A DNA stretch of 64,000 bases, from the NCBI RefSeq assembly GCF_002234535.1, contig NZ_CP022521.1:3224001-3288000 (forward strand), given 5' to 3'. A program made the position numbers and the translations under genes. The notes under the pieces were generated by a model. That model did not search any database. It saw nothing but the letters and a program-made list of their open reading frames with translations, and was not told where the DNA came from. The stretch is from Actinoalloteichus hoggarensis. GTDB lineage: Bacteria > Actinomycetota > Actinomycetes > Mycobacteriales > Pseudonocardiaceae. Below are positions 16,783 to 25,702 of this stretch, piece after piece (position 1 is the first letter of the stretch; the number at the start of each line of letters is the position of its first letter).

Positions 16783-18273
16783 ATGTCCGAGCAGCCGAAG
16801 GTACGGACCACGGAAGGCCTGGTGCAGGGGCGCAGGCGGCACGGGCACGCGGTGTTCCGCGGCATCCCCTACGCCCGGCCCCCGGTCGGAGCGCTCCGCT
16901 TCGCCGCGCCCGCGCCGCCGCACCGCTGGGAGGGGACGAGGCAGGCGATCGAGTTCGGCCCCGTGGTGCCGCTGTCCCTGCCGATCGACGTGCCCCCGCA
17001 GGGCACCGACTGGCTGACCCTCAACGTCGGCACCCCGGACCCCGGCGCGGCGGGCCTGCCGGTGCTGGTGTGGATCCCCGTGGGCGGCTACCTCTCGGCG
17101 GCGTCGAGCGACCCGATGTACGACCCGGCAGCGCTGGCTGAGGCGGGAGTCGTCGTGGTGACCGTCAACTGCCGCGTGGGCGCGGAGGGATTCGCCTTCC
17201 TCGACGACGCGCCGCCCAACCGCGGACTGCTCGACCAGATCGCGGCGCTGGAGTGGGTGCAGCGCAACATCGCCGCCTTCGGGGGCGACCCCGGCAAGGT
17301 CACCGTGGGCGGGGTGTCCGCCGGGGCGGGCTCGGTCGCCGCCCTGCTGACGATGACGTCCGCGCGCGGGCTGTTCCGGCGGGCCATCGCCCATTCGGTA
17401 CCGGGGCTGCACAGCACCCCCGCGCTGGCGCGGCAGGTCACCGCCGCGTTCGCGGATCGGCTCGGCGCGGCGGCCCCCACCGCCGAAGCCCTGCGCGACA
17501 TCGACCCATGGCGCCTGGCCGCCGAGCTCACCTCCTTCAACGCGGGCCTTCACGCGCACCGGGAGAGCTGGGGACGGCTCACGGATACCGGCACCGCGCT
17601 GTGCCCCGTCGTCGACGGCGAGGTCCTCCCGGAAACGCCCTGGCCCGCGCTGACCGGCGGGCGTGCGAGCGGGACCGAACTGCTCGTCGGCCACACCCGG
17701 GACGAATTCCGGTACTTCAGCGTCATGAGCGGGCGATACGGCACCTTCACCGAGGAGGACGCCCGCGCAGCCCTGGAACTGCACGCCCCGCGACCGGACG
17801 GCGCGCGGGCCTACCGTGCCGCGTTTCCGCAGGCAGGCCCGGAGGAGCTGGTGGAGACGGTGTACTCCGACGCCCTCTTCCGCATGCCGTCGCAGAAGCT
17901 GGCCGAGGCGAACGCCGTAGCAGGCGGCACCTCGTACCTGTTCGAACTGTGCTGGGTCGCCCCGGTCCTCGGCGGCATCCTGGGCGCCTGCCACAGCCTC
18001 GACGTGCCCTTGGCGTTCGGCACGCTGGACAGTCCCGTCGGCACCCAGCTCATCGGCGAGGATCCCACTTCCGAGGCCGTCGCGCTCTCCCGTGAACTCC
18101 ACGAGGCCTGGGTCCGCTTCGTCACCACCGGCGACGCGGGCTGGCCCGCCCACCGGCCCGGTGGGCACCTCACCCGCGTCCTGGACGCCGAGTCGAAGAC
18201 TTTGCCCTACCCCGAACAGGCATCCCGTCGGATCTGGGAAGGCCGCTCCCCCGCCCCCTTCGATCTCTCGTGA
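16783..18273 (+). CDS. Type-B carboxylesterase
   Basis: A 496-residue carboxylesterase (family COesterase/PnbA-like). The N-terminal signature FRGIPYARPPVGALRF is at residues 25-40. The nucleophile elbow is GGVSAGAG with Ser189; relatives usually have GESAGA, so the conserved Glu before Ser is Val here. The oxyanion segment reads WIPVGGYL instead of the usual WIHGGG. The catalytic His is probably in GACHSLDVPLAFGTL. The protein is cytosolic, with no signal peptide. It should hydrolyse esters of small alcohols or drugs. A strong ribosome site (GGGAAGGAAG) precedes the ATG, and the divergent TetR gene is the likely repressor. Confidence 0.93.
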   Translation: MSEQPKVRTTEGLVQGRRRHGHAVFRGIPYARPPVGALRFAAPAPPHRWEGTRQAIEFGPVVPLSLPIDVPPQGTDWLTLNVGTPDPGAAGLPVLVWIPVGGYLSAASSDPMYDPAALAEAGVVVVTVNCRVGAEGFAFLDDAPPNRGLLDQIAALEWVQRNIAAFGGDPGKVTVGGVSAGAGSVAALLTMTSARGLFRRAIAHSVPGLHSTPALARQVTAAFADRLGAAAPTAEALRDIDPWRLAAELTSFNAGLHAHRESWGRLTDTGTALCPVVDGEVLPETPWPALTGGRASGTELLVGHTRDEFRYFSVMSGRYGTFTEEDARAALELHAPRPDGARAYRAAFPQAGPEELVETVYSDALFRMPSQKLAEANAVAGGTSYLFELCWVAPVLGGILGACHSLDVPLAFGTLDSPVGTQLIGEDPTSEAVALSRELHEAWVRFVTTGDAGWPAHRPGGHLTRVLDAESKTLPYPEQASRRIWEGRSPAPFDLS

Positions 18274-18514
18274 CGTAGGTGAACCGCCCCAGGCCGTGCC
18301 GCCGACGACGGCGGTGTAGGAGGCAGGGGGACAGGAAGCCGCCGGCATCTCGACCATGCCGCGGCACAACGCCGCGCGCGATCGACGGCACGCGGGCCGG
18401 CCGGTGCCGACGCCGCCGCGCCAGGGGATGTACGGCTCCACGGCTGCCTCGCGAACGCCATGTCCGTCTGCTGTTCGAAAGCGCGGCCGTCGACGCGCTG
18501 TCCGATCGACTGCC

Positions 18515-19246
18515 TCAGGCCGTTCGGGGCGGTCGCCCCGCCGACTCCCTCACCTGCCGGACGGCCTCCTGGACACCTCCGGACCAGGGCGCGCCATGGC
18601 CTGGAAGCACCCACTTCGCCCTGACCTCGGCAAGGCGGTCGAGCGAGTGCAGCGCCTGTGTCGGATCGTCGGTGAACGGAGCGGCCTGCGGGCCGCTCCG
18701 GCCGGTCAGCACATGCCGTGTGGTGAGTGCGTCGCCGACGAAGAGCGCGTCGACCGCGGGCACCTGGACGGCGACGCTGCCCGGTGAGTGTCCGGGCAGG
18801 CCGAGAACGCGAGGAGCGCCGGGCAGTTCGAGGACGTCGCCGTCGTCGAACTCCACGACCTCGCGCGGATGGTCGGTCCGCAGGCCGCCTTTGCCTGCGG
18901 CGTACCAGAGGAAGCGGGCCATGGGGCCGATCCGGGCACCACTCCAGACCGGTCGGCTCGTCACCTCGCCGCGGGCGCGGGCGGCATCGGCGTGGTGGAC
19001 GTAGATCGGTACGTCGTGCTCGCGGCGGAGGCGTTCGGCGAAACCCAGGTGGTCGGTGTCGCCGTGGGTCAGCACGACGCCGCGGACGTCGCGGAGAGAG
19101 CGGCCCAGCCCCGCGAGTTCCGCGGTCAACTCCCGCCAGTGCCCGGCCAGTCCGGCGTCCACGACGGTCACGCCGTCTTCGGTCACGACCAGGTACGCCG
19201 CGACGATGTCGTTGCCGATGCGGTGCAGCCCCTCATCGAGCCTCAT
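18515..19246 (-). CDS. Metallo-beta-lactamase-fold hydrolase
   Basis: A 243-residue MBL-fold protein. The metal motif THGDTDH has H61, D63, D65 and H66; the second residue is Asp rather than His, as in many lactonase and glyoxalase-II-like branches. Later motifs LGLPGHSPGSVAV and FVGDAL supply the remaining ligands, and LPGHGAPW the last His. An upstream ATG at 19264 would add six residues, but that stretch encodes the ribosome site GGAGGAG, so 19246 is the true start. It faces the TetR gene at 19331 across two tandem operators. Lactonase, thioesterase or drug hydrolase are all possible. Confidence 0.9.
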   Translation of the reverse strand: MRLDEGLHRIGNDIVAAYLVVTEDGVTVVDAGLAGHWRELTAELAGLGRSLRDVRGVVLTHGDTDHLGFAERLRREHDVPIYVHHADAARARGEVTSRPVWSGARIGPMARFLWYAAGKGGLRTDHPREVVEFDDGDVLELPGAPRVLGLPGHSPGSVAVQVPAVDALFVGDALTTRHVLTGRSGPQAAPFTDDPTQALHSLDRLAEVRAKWVLPGHGAPWSGGVQEAVRQVRESAGRPPRTA

Positions 19247-19275
19247 GGCGTGCTCCTCCTTCATGAACCGCTAAC

Positions 19276-19319
19276 ATGGCTACGTTCGATAGCCATCATG
19301 GCTAGGATACATAGCTATG
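19276..19319. promoter_or_regulatory. Two tandem inverted repeats, TetR operators
   Basis: First: ATGGCTA, 7 bp, TAGCCAT (19276-19296). Second: CATGGCTA, 7 bp, TAGCTATG (19297-19319; 7 of 8 matched). They start about 22 bp apart, so they lie on the same helix face and fill the whole 84-bp gap between the MBL and TetR starts. Cooperative binding by the TetR product is likely. Confidence 0.85.
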
Positions 19320-19330
19320 AGAGGAGACTC

Positions 19331-19888
19331 GTGCCGACACCCAGACGGACGTCTCAGGAGGAGATCGTCACGGTCGCCCGCGACATCCTGGAGCGACACG
19401 GACCCGCCCACCTGACGATGCAAGCCGTGGCCGAGCGCGTCGGTGTGCGGGCCCCCTCCCTGTACAAGCGAGTTCGCAACCGCGACGACCTGCTTCGACT
19501 TGCCACCGAGGCCACCATCCGCGATCTGAGCGAGGAACTGCACGCGATCGATGCCACCGGCGACCCCCGACGAGTGCTCGGTGATCTCGCCCGCACGATC
19601 CGCGCCTTCGCCCATGCCCGCCCGCACGGCTATCACCTGGTCTTCACGAACGCCTCCGCCGCGGCCCGGCCGGACCCCGCGCTGTTGGCCGAGGCGGCGG
19701 CCCCGGTACTGAACCTGGCCGCCGTCCTCGCCGGCCCCGAGCACGCCCTCGAAGCCGCACGCACCATCACGGCCTGGACGCACGGCTTCATCAGCATGGA
19801 GCTGGCCGGTGCGTTCAATCTGGGCGGCGACGTCGAGAGCGCGTATGAATTCGGCGTCGACCGCCTTGCCGACGCCCTCGCCCGATGA
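19331..19888 (+). CDS. TetR-family repressor of the MBL hydrolase
   Basis: A 185-residue protein starting at GTG 19331, chosen because GAGAGGAG ends four bases upstream and because the family-like sequence PTPRRTSQEEIVTVARDIL begins there. The HTH is LTMQAVAERVGVRAPSLYKR (about residues 28-47), with the C-terminal TetR_C_33-like ligand domain (ITAWTHGFISMELAGAF). Family relatives regulate hydrolases and exporters. It is divergent from the MBL hydrolase, with two symmetric operators covering the intergenic region, so both are probably repressed until a substrate binds. Confidence 0.92.
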   Translation: MPTPRRTSQEEIVTVARDILERHGPAHLTMQAVAERVGVRAPSLYKRVRNRDDLLRLATEATIRDLSEELHAIDATGDPRRVLGDLARTIRAFAHARPHGYHLVFTNASAAARPDPALLAEAAAPVLNLAAVLAGPEHALEAARTITAWTHGFISMELAGAFNLGGDVESAYEFGVDRLADALAR

Positions 19889-19990
19889 AGCCCGCCAGGG
19901 ACGGGCTCGCCGACTCGCCCGCGAGAGTCGGCACCCGGCGACCTGACGCGATCCGCAGCCGCCTCTTCGATGGCGGGCCGCGGACCATGG

Positions 19991-20728
19991 CTACAGCTGG
20001 AAGCCCGCCGGGCCGCGCACGGTGGCGGCTGCGAGTTCCCTGACCCGGGCAGCGGAGGCGGGCACACCGGGAGACTGTTGAACCCAGGCCACGAACTCCA
20101 TGGGAGTAAGGCCGGCAGGCGGCTGTCCCGTGTACGGGAGGGCGTACAGCGGGGTGTTGGGTCCGCTCAGCCAACTGTCGGCCAGGCTGCCGAGGTCGAC
20201 CGTGTCGAAACCGAGGATGTCGAGAAACTCGGCCACCTCGCTCTTGGCGGCCGGATCGTCCCCGGACAGCGGCACCGCCGTCCGGTCGGGAGCTCCGGCC
20301 GGCCGGAACAGGTTCAACAGCTGCTTGGGACCGATGGAGTGCAATGCCTTGACCACACGGGATTGAGCGAGATGGCGCTGCACCAGTTCGCTGGACGTCA
20401 GCTCGTCGTCGTCGAGTTCGGGGACCCTCCACTCCGGCTTCGGAGCGTAGTTCATGGGATCGATCACGGTCTTGCCCGCCAGTTCGGCCCGAGGCAGCCG
20501 TTCGTGAGCGGCCAACGGCACAGACGCCAGGACCAGGTCTCCCGCCTCCGCCGCCTCGGCCGGGGTCGCCGCGCGAGCCCGCTCGCCGAGGTCGGCGACG
20601 AGGTCGGCCAACGTCGCCGGGCCGCGTGAGTTGCTCAGGACGACGGCCAGTCCTGCGTCGACGGCGCGGCGCGCGACACCGACGCCGACCATGCCGGTGC
20701 CGATGATGCCGAGGGTTGTCGTGCTCAC
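19991..20728 (-). CDS. NADPH-dependent F420-reductase-like oxidoreductase
   Basis: A 245-residue Rossmann protein. LGIIGTGMVGVGVARRAVDAG (residues 6-26) carries the GxGxxG loop, and LSNSRGP the NADP-phosphate-binding Ser/Arg typical of the F420-oxidored family. VLASVPLAAHERLP and VIDPMNYAPKPEW follow. Members transfer hydride between NADP and F420 or act on small substrates. The C-terminal about 100 residues are less conserved. It is divergent from the LysR gene at 20876, so probably controlled by it. The electron acceptor is not certain. Confidence 0.85.
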   Translation of the reverse strand: MSTTTLGIIGTGMVGVGVARRAVDAGLAVVLSNSRGPATLADLVADLGERARAATPAEAAEAGDLVLASVPLAAHERLPRAELAGKTVIDPMNYAPKPEWRVPELDDDELTSSELVQRHLAQSRVVKALHSIGPKQLLNLFRPAGAPDRTAVPLSGDDPAAKSEVAEFLDILGFDTVDLGSLADSWLSGPNTPLYALPYTGQPPAGLTPMEFVAWVQQSPGVPASAARVRELAAATVRGPAGFQL

Positions 20729-20849
20729 TTCTTCTCCATTCGAGTATCACCGCATCGCGGCGTCCGACGGTCGGAACGCTGCGGCGGGTTCGTCCCCCAT
20801 TCCAGCCGGGGTGATCTGCACGAACAATGCTCAGAACCACCCGGAAGCG

Positions 20850-20864
20850 ATCACATCGTGTGAT
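20850..20864. promoter_or_regulatory. LysR-type binding site (T-N11-A-like)
   Basis: ATCACA, 3 bp, TGTGAT is a perfect 6-bp inverted repeat placed 12 bp upstream of the LysR start in the 147-bp divergent gap. Its position fits a LysR autoregulatory box. Confidence 0.55.
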
Positions 20865-20875
20865 AGATCAGAAGA

Positions 20876-21724
20876 ATGGAACTGAGGGCGTTGCAGTACT
20901 TCGTGACCGTCGCCGAGGAGCTGCACTTCGGGCGTGCGGCGCAACGGCTCCGTATCGTGCAGCCCGCGGTCAGCCAGCAGATCGCCCGGCTCGAACGCGA
21001 ACTGGGCGTACGTCTGCTTGACCGCACCTCACGACGAGTGCGACTCACCTCGGCGGGCGATCGGGTGCTGTTGGCGGCCCGGGAGACCCTTGCTTCGGCA
21101 GCGCGGGTGCGAGTGGTCGCCGGAGAACCGGCCGCTGCTCTCCGGATCGGGGTGGCGTCCTGCGTGACCCGACGACTCGACGAGGCGATGACCCGCCTGT
21201 GTGACAGCGAACGCCCCACCCAGCCGGAACTAATCGATCTCCCGGTGACCGCGCGCCTGGACGCCGTTCGCGACGGCGAGCTTGACCTGGCACTGGTCCG
21301 GGGCGCGGTCGCATCGACATCGGTGACCGTGGCTCGTGCCTGGTCGGAGCCGCTGCACGCGGTGCTCGTCCGCGACCATCCCGCCGCCTGTGAGCCCGCG
21401 GTGAGACTGCACGACCTCGATCCGCGCGGCCTGCGGCTTCCCGTCCGCGACAGCGACCCTCCGATGTACGACGCGATCCTGGCCGCCCTGCCGGTGGCCC
21501 CGCTGAGGCCGCCCGCCGGGGACCTGCTCCAGGTGCTGTTCGAGGTGGGTCGGGACCCGGAAGGCTGGACGCTGGCGGCTGCGGAGCAGCTCGGCGGTTC
21601 GCATTCCGAACGCCTGCGCCAAGTACCCCTCGACCCCCCGCTGACCGTCGACGGCCACGTCGTCACCTCGCTGGCCACCCCCGAGTCCTGCGTGGCGTCG
21701 TATGTGGCGGCGTTCGCGGAGTGA
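20876..21724 (+). CDS. LysR-family transcription regulator
   Basis: A 282-residue regulator. The LysR HTH spans residues 1-60 (MELRALQYFVTVAEELHFG, then RLRIVQPAVSQQIARLE and LGVRLLDRTSRRVRLTSAG). The rest is a short periplasmic-binding-protein-like effector domain (ELIDLPVTARLDAVRDGELD). It sits divergent from the F420-oxidoreductase-like gene, which is the expected target, with an inverted repeat just before its start. The effector is unknown. Confidence 0.93.
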   Translation: MELRALQYFVTVAEELHFGRAAQRLRIVQPAVSQQIARLERELGVRLLDRTSRRVRLTSAGDRVLLAARETLASAARVRVVAGEPAAALRIGVASCVTRRLDEAMTRLCDSERPTQPELIDLPVTARLDAVRDGELDLALVRGAVASTSVTVARAWSEPLHAVLVRDHPAACEPAVRLHDLDPRGLRLPVRDSDPPMYDAILAALPVAPLRPPAGDLLQVLFEVGRDPEGWTLAAAEQLGGSHSERLRQVPLDPPLTVDGHVVTSLATPESCVASYVAAFAE

Positions 21725-22267
21725 CCAGCGGCTGCCGTCCCCTGCACGCACGGATCGATTTCGGCGACCTCTGCGTGGGAGATCCGGTCTGAGGTCTGGC
21801 CGCCGCCTGGGTACTGCTGCCGGACGGCGCGGCCGACCGCCTGTACTCGGGCAACCAGCCGATCACGGACGTCGCGACAGTGCGTCGCGCCCGAGGCTGC
21901 GCGGTACGGCAGGCCCTCGTCTGTCTCCCCATCGGAGAGGCGTCCGCAGCCGCCCCGGCGGCACACCGACCTGGTCCCCGGCCCCGGCCCACGCCGCGAC
22001 GCCTCATCGCCAAGGCCGGTTTCTGTTCAGTCGACGGCCCGTTCGCTCAGGTCGAAGTCACGGGGCAGGACCGCGTAGGGCGGCCACGGGAACGAGAAGC
22101 CCACGGGGTCAGCCGATCACCTGGTCTCCCACGGCGAGGAGGGTCATCGTGCGGCACGGAATCCGATGACGAAGGTCGGCCGGCGCGTCGTCGGTGATCG
22201 CGCTCGGCCCGTCAGACGAGGACGACGATGACAGTCAGCTCGCTGGCATGCCGGTGACCACGCCCCG
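21725..22267. other. Gene-free region downstream of LysR gene
   Basis: About 540 bp between the converging LysR and sigma-factor genes. Open frames on both strands lack family resemblance and credible starts. No clear T-tract terminator is visible. Confidence 0.45.
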
Positions 22268-23605
22268 TCAGAGCTCCGGCGATTCCGTCGAACAGCCTCG
22301 TCGGACCGAGGCCAGCCTGCGGCGCAGGTGCGCCCGCTCTGGTTCGGTGTGTGCCAGTTCGAGCGCTTCCCGGTACGCCGATGCGGCTTCGTCGCACCGA
22401 TCGAGTCTGCGCAGCAGGTCGCCTCGGGCGGTCGGGTACGGGCCGTAGCCGCGCAGTCGAGGTTCGTCCGCCAGCGCGGCGAGCAGCCGCAGGCCGGCCT
22501 CGGGGCCGTCGCGCATGGCCACCGCCACCGCCCGGTTCACGGCCACGACCGGGGACGGCGTCAGTCGAAGCAGGACGTCGTAGAGGGCGACGATCTGCGG
22601 CCAGTCGGTGCAGTCGACATCCTGGGCCTCGACGTGCAGGGCGGCGATCGCGGCCTGCACGCCGTACGGTCCCGGCGGGCCGCCGGTCAGCGCGGTGACC
22701 GCCAGTTCCCGCCCCTCCTCGATCATCGTCCGGTCCCAGCGGGAGCGGTCCTGCTCATCAAGCAGCCGAATCTCCCCGTCGAGGCCGGTGCGGGCGTCGC
22801 GCCGCGCATGCGTCGACAACAGCAGCGCGAGGAGTCCGGCGATCTCCCGTTCGGCCGGGAGCAGGCGATACAGGATGCGGGTCAGTCGGAGCGCTTCCTC
22901 GGCGACGTCGAGACGCTGTAGGTTCGGGCCCGAGCTGGCGGCATAGCCCTCGGTGTAGAGGGAGTAGAGGACCTGGAGCACGCCGGGCAGGCGGTCCGGC
23001 AGTTCGTCGGGACCCGGTACCCGGAAGGGGATGCGGGCCTGCCGGATCTTCCGCTTCACACGCACGATCCGCTGGGCCATCGTGGCCGTCGGGATCAGGA
23101 AAGCCCGCGCGACCTCAGGCGTAGTGAGACCCGCCAGACACCGCAGGGTCAGGGCTCCACGATCCTCGGCGGACAGCGCCGGATGGGCGCAGGTGAAGAA
23201 GAGCTGCAACCGCTCGTCCGGAAGGTCGCCGTCGGCGTCCGCAGGCGGCGACGGGTCGGCTCGGTCCGCCTCCACCTGTAGGACCGCGAGCCTGGCGGCG
23301 TAGGCGGTGTCTCGCCGCAGTCGGTCGACGGCCTTGCGGCGCGCCGTCGTGAGCAGCCACGCTCCCGGCCTGCGGGGCACTCCGTCGGCCGGCCAGTGCA
23401 CCAGCGCCGCCTCGACGGCCTCGGAGGCGACCTCTTCGGCCAGGTCGAGATCGCCGAAGCGGTGGACGAGAGCGGCGAGCAGCCTGCCGCGTTCCTCGCG
23501 GAACACCGCCTCGATCGAGGTGGCCGCCGAGGGTGAGGCACTGTCCGGGCACGTCGAGGGTCGCCCGTCGCGCAGGCCTTCGGCTGCTGCGTCGCTCTCG
23601 CCCAT
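22268..23605 (-). CDS. ECF42-type RNA polymerase sigma factor
   Basis: A 445-residue sigma factor. Sigma region 2 spans about residues 33-100 (EAVFREERGRLLAALVHRFG, DLDLAEEVASEAVEAAL, PGAWLLTTARRKAVDRLRRD), and region 4 about 150-200 (LTLRCLAGLTTPEVARAFLI, PTATMAQRIVRVKRKIR). A long C-terminal extension of about 230 residues follows (LYSLYTEGY, LLALLLSTHARRDAR, WPQIVALYDVLLRLTPSPVV), TPR-like in its last part. This architecture and the DGPF gene just upstream define the ECF42 group, which lacks an anti-sigma factor; the C-terminal extension is thought to control activity. The ATG at 23605 follows the DGPF stop by 5 bp, and longer readings are shadows. Confidence 0.93.
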   Translation of the reverse strand: MGESDAAAEGLRDGRPSTCPDSASPSAATSIEAVFREERGRLLAALVHRFGDLDLAEEVASEAVEAALVHWPADGVPRRPGAWLLTTARRKAVDRLRRDTAYAARLAVLQVEADRADPSPPADADGDLPDERLQLFFTCAHPALSAEDRGALTLRCLAGLTTPEVARAFLIPTATMAQRIVRVKRKIRQARIPFRVPGPDELPDRLPGVLQVLYSLYTEGYAASSGPNLQRLDVAEEALRLTRILYRLLPAEREIAGLLALLLSTHARRDARTGLDGEIRLLDEQDRSRWDRTMIEEGRELAVTALTGGPPGPYGVQAAIAALHVEAQDVDCTDWPQIVALYDVLLRLTPSPVVAVNRAVAVAMRDGPEAGLRLLAALADEPRLRGYGPYPTARGDLLRRLDRCDEAASAYREALELAHTEPERAHLRRRLASVRRGCSTESPEL

Positions 23606-23610
23606 CGCCG

Positions 23611-23961
23611 TCAGTCGGTGCTGTCGCCGAAGTCGGCGATCGGCCGAACCACGACGGAGCCGCCGCCCCGCGAGCCGGGACAGCGGGCCGCCCAGTCGAG
23701 GGCGACGTCCAGGTTCGGCACGTCGATGACCTCGTACCCGCCGAGGACCTCCCGGGTCTCGGCGAACGGTCCGTCGGTGACGTTGCGCTCGCCCGCGGCG
23801 TCGACCCGGACCGTCGTGGCGGTGGTCAGGTCCGCGAGCGAGTGACCGCCGACCAGGACGCCGGCGTCGCGCATCGCCTTCTCGTGCTCGATCCAGTCCT
23901 GCGGCGTGCACTGGCTGGCCGCGTCGACCGAGGCCGCGTAGATCAACAGCATGTACTTCAC
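23611..23961 (-). CDS. YCII/DGPF-domain protein, ECF42 partner
   Basis: A 116-residue protein with the DGPF core RNVTDGPFAETREVLGGYEV and the start KYMLLIYAASVD typical of YCII-related proteins. The GTG at 23961 is preferred: AGGAGA lies 7 bases upstream and the sequence then reads (V)KYMLLIYA. It is the first gene of a two-gene operon with the ECF42 sigma factor, 5 bp apart, and genes of this kind are the usual conserved partner and target. The biochemical role is unknown. A candidate ECF promoter lies at 24013-24039. Confidence 0.9.
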   Translation of the reverse strand: MKYMLLIYAASVDAASQCTPQDWIEHEKAMRDAGVLVGGHSLADLTTATTVRVDAAGERNVTDGPFAETREVLGGYEVIDVPNLDVALDWAARCPGSRGGGSVVVRPIADFGDSTD

Positions 23962-24012
23962 GATCTGTCTCCTGTCGTGGTCTGGCACGGCGGGGCCGCC
24001 GTACTGGATGAC

Positions 24013-24039
24013 GACGGACGGGGGATCGTCATATCGACC
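24013..24039 (-). promoter_or_regulatory. Candidate ECF42 autoregulatory promoter
   Basis: Minus strand: GGTCGA (24039-24034), 17-bp spacer, CGTC (24016-24013), about 52 bp upstream of the DGPF GTG. The same GTCGA-N17-CGTC arrangement occurs before the other DGPF/ECF42 operon at 43227-43253. Published ECF42 promoters are described, from memory, as TGTCGA and CGT/AC-like boxes. Confidence 0.45.
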
Positions 24040-24253
24040 GAGGTCTCCAGAATTTTTTCGCCGCCGTGGTCGAACCGGCGGCGACGGGCCGGGCCGCCCC
24101 TCCGCGCCAGAGCGCCCCAGCCGTCATCGTGCCTGGTCGGTGGACTGCCCGTCGTGGCGGGTCGGCGCGGGCGGTCATGACGGCCGCGACGCGGATCTCG
24201 GCGAGGCAGTCGGCGGGCGGGGCGCCGTGCTGTCGTGGCGGTGTCGAGTTCGG

Positions 24254-25456
24254 TCAACCGCCGCTCGGGCACGCCGCACCCCCCGCGCCGGCCGGCCCCC
24301 CGGCGCGCAGGCCGCCGAAGAACTGCCGGAGGTCGGCCACCAGGTTCTCGGGGTCGGCCATGGCGACCATGTGACTGGGGCTGGTGTGATTCGACCAGCG
24401 GACGATGGTGTTGCCGCGTTCGGCGATCCGCCGGAAGGCCGTGGGCCCACCGTGGGACACGCCGGTCGGGACGACGGTCTGATCGATCGGCATCCCGGCG
24501 GCGTCCTCGAAGTAGGTCCATGCCGAGGACGCCGCGGTGCCGGTGAACCAGTACAGACTCACGGTGGTGAGGAACTGATCGCGGTCGAGACAGGCGACCG
24601 GGGTGGTGCCCTCGGCAGGCCAGCCGTCGAACTCGGTGAACCGTTCGAGGAGGTAGGCGAGCTGGGCGGCCGGGGAGTCGTGGAGTCCGTAGGCGAGGGT
24701 CTGCGGGCGACGCGCCAGATAACGCGCGTAGCCGCTGCCCGTCTCGCCGAACAGGTCACCGAGCCAGGCGATCTGGTCGCGTTCCTCCTCGGTGAGTTCC
24801 TCGATCTCGGCGGAATCGCCGGTGGGCATGCCGAGGCCGCCGGTCAGGTGAACGCCGATCAGGTGCTCCGGGTCGGCGAGCGCCAGTTCCGCCGAGACCA
24901 GCGCGCCGACGTCGTTGCCGTGGGCACCGTAACGGCGGTAGCCCAGTCGGCTCATCAGCGCCGACCAGGCGCGGGCGACACGGGCGGCGCTCCAGGGTTC
25001 GTCGTCGGCCGGTTCGGGGAAGGGGGAGAAGGCGAAGCCGGGCAGGGACGGCGCCACCACGGTGACTGCCCGCGCGGGGTCGCCGCCGTGGGCGCGGGGG
25101 TCGGTGAGGGGTCCGAGGATCGTCAGGAACTCGGCGACCGAGTTCGGCCAGCTGTGCGTGAGGATCACCGGCAGCGCGTCGGGTTCCGGCGAGACCACGT
25201 GGAGGAAGTGCACCTCCTGTCCGTCGATCTCGGTGCGGAACTGTGGGAAGCGGTTCAGCTCCGCCTCGTGCCGACGCCAGTCGTAGTCGGTGCGCCAGTG
25301 CTCGGCCAGTTCGCGGAGGTGATCGACCGGAATCCCCCGGCTCCACTCGGCGCCGGGCAGGCGGGCCGGCCAGCGTGTTCTGGTCAGCCGATCACGCAGG
25401 TCGGCGAGGTCGGCTTCGGGGACGTCGATGTGGAACGGGCGGATCTCGGCACTCAT
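24254..25456 (-). CDS. Epoxide hydrolase (EHN-domain family)
   Basis: A 400-residue epoxide hydrolase. The N-terminal EHN domain begins IRPFHIDVPEADLADLRDRL and includes LNRFPQFRTEIDGQEVHFLH. The oxyanion motif is HSWPNS at 101-106 (HGWPGS in most relatives), and the nucleophile Asp182 lies in GAHGNDVGA. A lid segment and WTYFEDAAGMPIDQ follow, with a C-terminal His in SPSHMVAMADPENL. It should open epoxides to diols by a covalent ester intermediate. It is a single gene; a candidate operator at 25565-25591 lies about 110 bp upstream. No regulator gene adjoins it. Confidence 0.92.
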   Translation of the reverse strand: MSAEIRPFHIDVPEADLADLRDRLTRTRWPARLPGAEWSRGIPVDHLRELAEHWRTDYDWRRHEAELNRFPQFRTEIDGQEVHFLHVVSPEPDALPVILTHSWPNSVAEFLTILGPLTDPRAHGGDPARAVTVVAPSLPGFAFSPFPEPADDEPWSAARVARAWSALMSRLGYRRYGAHGNDVGALVSAELALADPEHLIGVHLTGGLGMPTGDSAEIEELTEEERDQIAWLGDLFGETGSGYARYLARRPQTLAYGLHDSPAAQLAYLLERFTEFDGWPAEGTTPVACLDRDQFLTTVSLYWFTGTAASSAWTYFEDAAGMPIDQTVVPTGVSHGGPTAFRRIAERGNTIVRWSNHTSPSHMVAMADPENLVADLRQFFGGLRAGGPAGAGGAACPSGG

Positions 25457-25564
25457 GCGTCGGTCTCGTCTCGTCGGCGGGCGGCCCGGCCGGGAGCCAG
25501 GACGAGCGGTGTCGTTCTCGGCTCCCGGTGCGCTGAGGGTCAGCGCCGGCGAGACGCTAACGGC

Positions 25565-25591
25565 CGTATAGGTCCGTTCCCGTCCTATACG
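25565..25591. promoter_or_regulatory. Inverted repeat upstream of epoxide hydrolase
   Basis: CGTATAGG and CCTATACG are perfect 8-bp arms 11 bp apart, in the gap between the epoxide hydrolase start (25456) and the stop of the DUF1801 gene. This is a likely binding site of an unlinked regulator. The arms are locally AT-richer than the surrounding sequence. Confidence 0.55.
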
Positions 25592-25702
25592 TACCGGCTC
25601 GACGCCGTGCGGACGCCGCGACCGATCACGCGGTCGCCGGGCCCGGCGTCCCGACCCCGGATACGCGCCGACGACACGGCATTCCGAACCGTTCGAGCCG
25701 CG

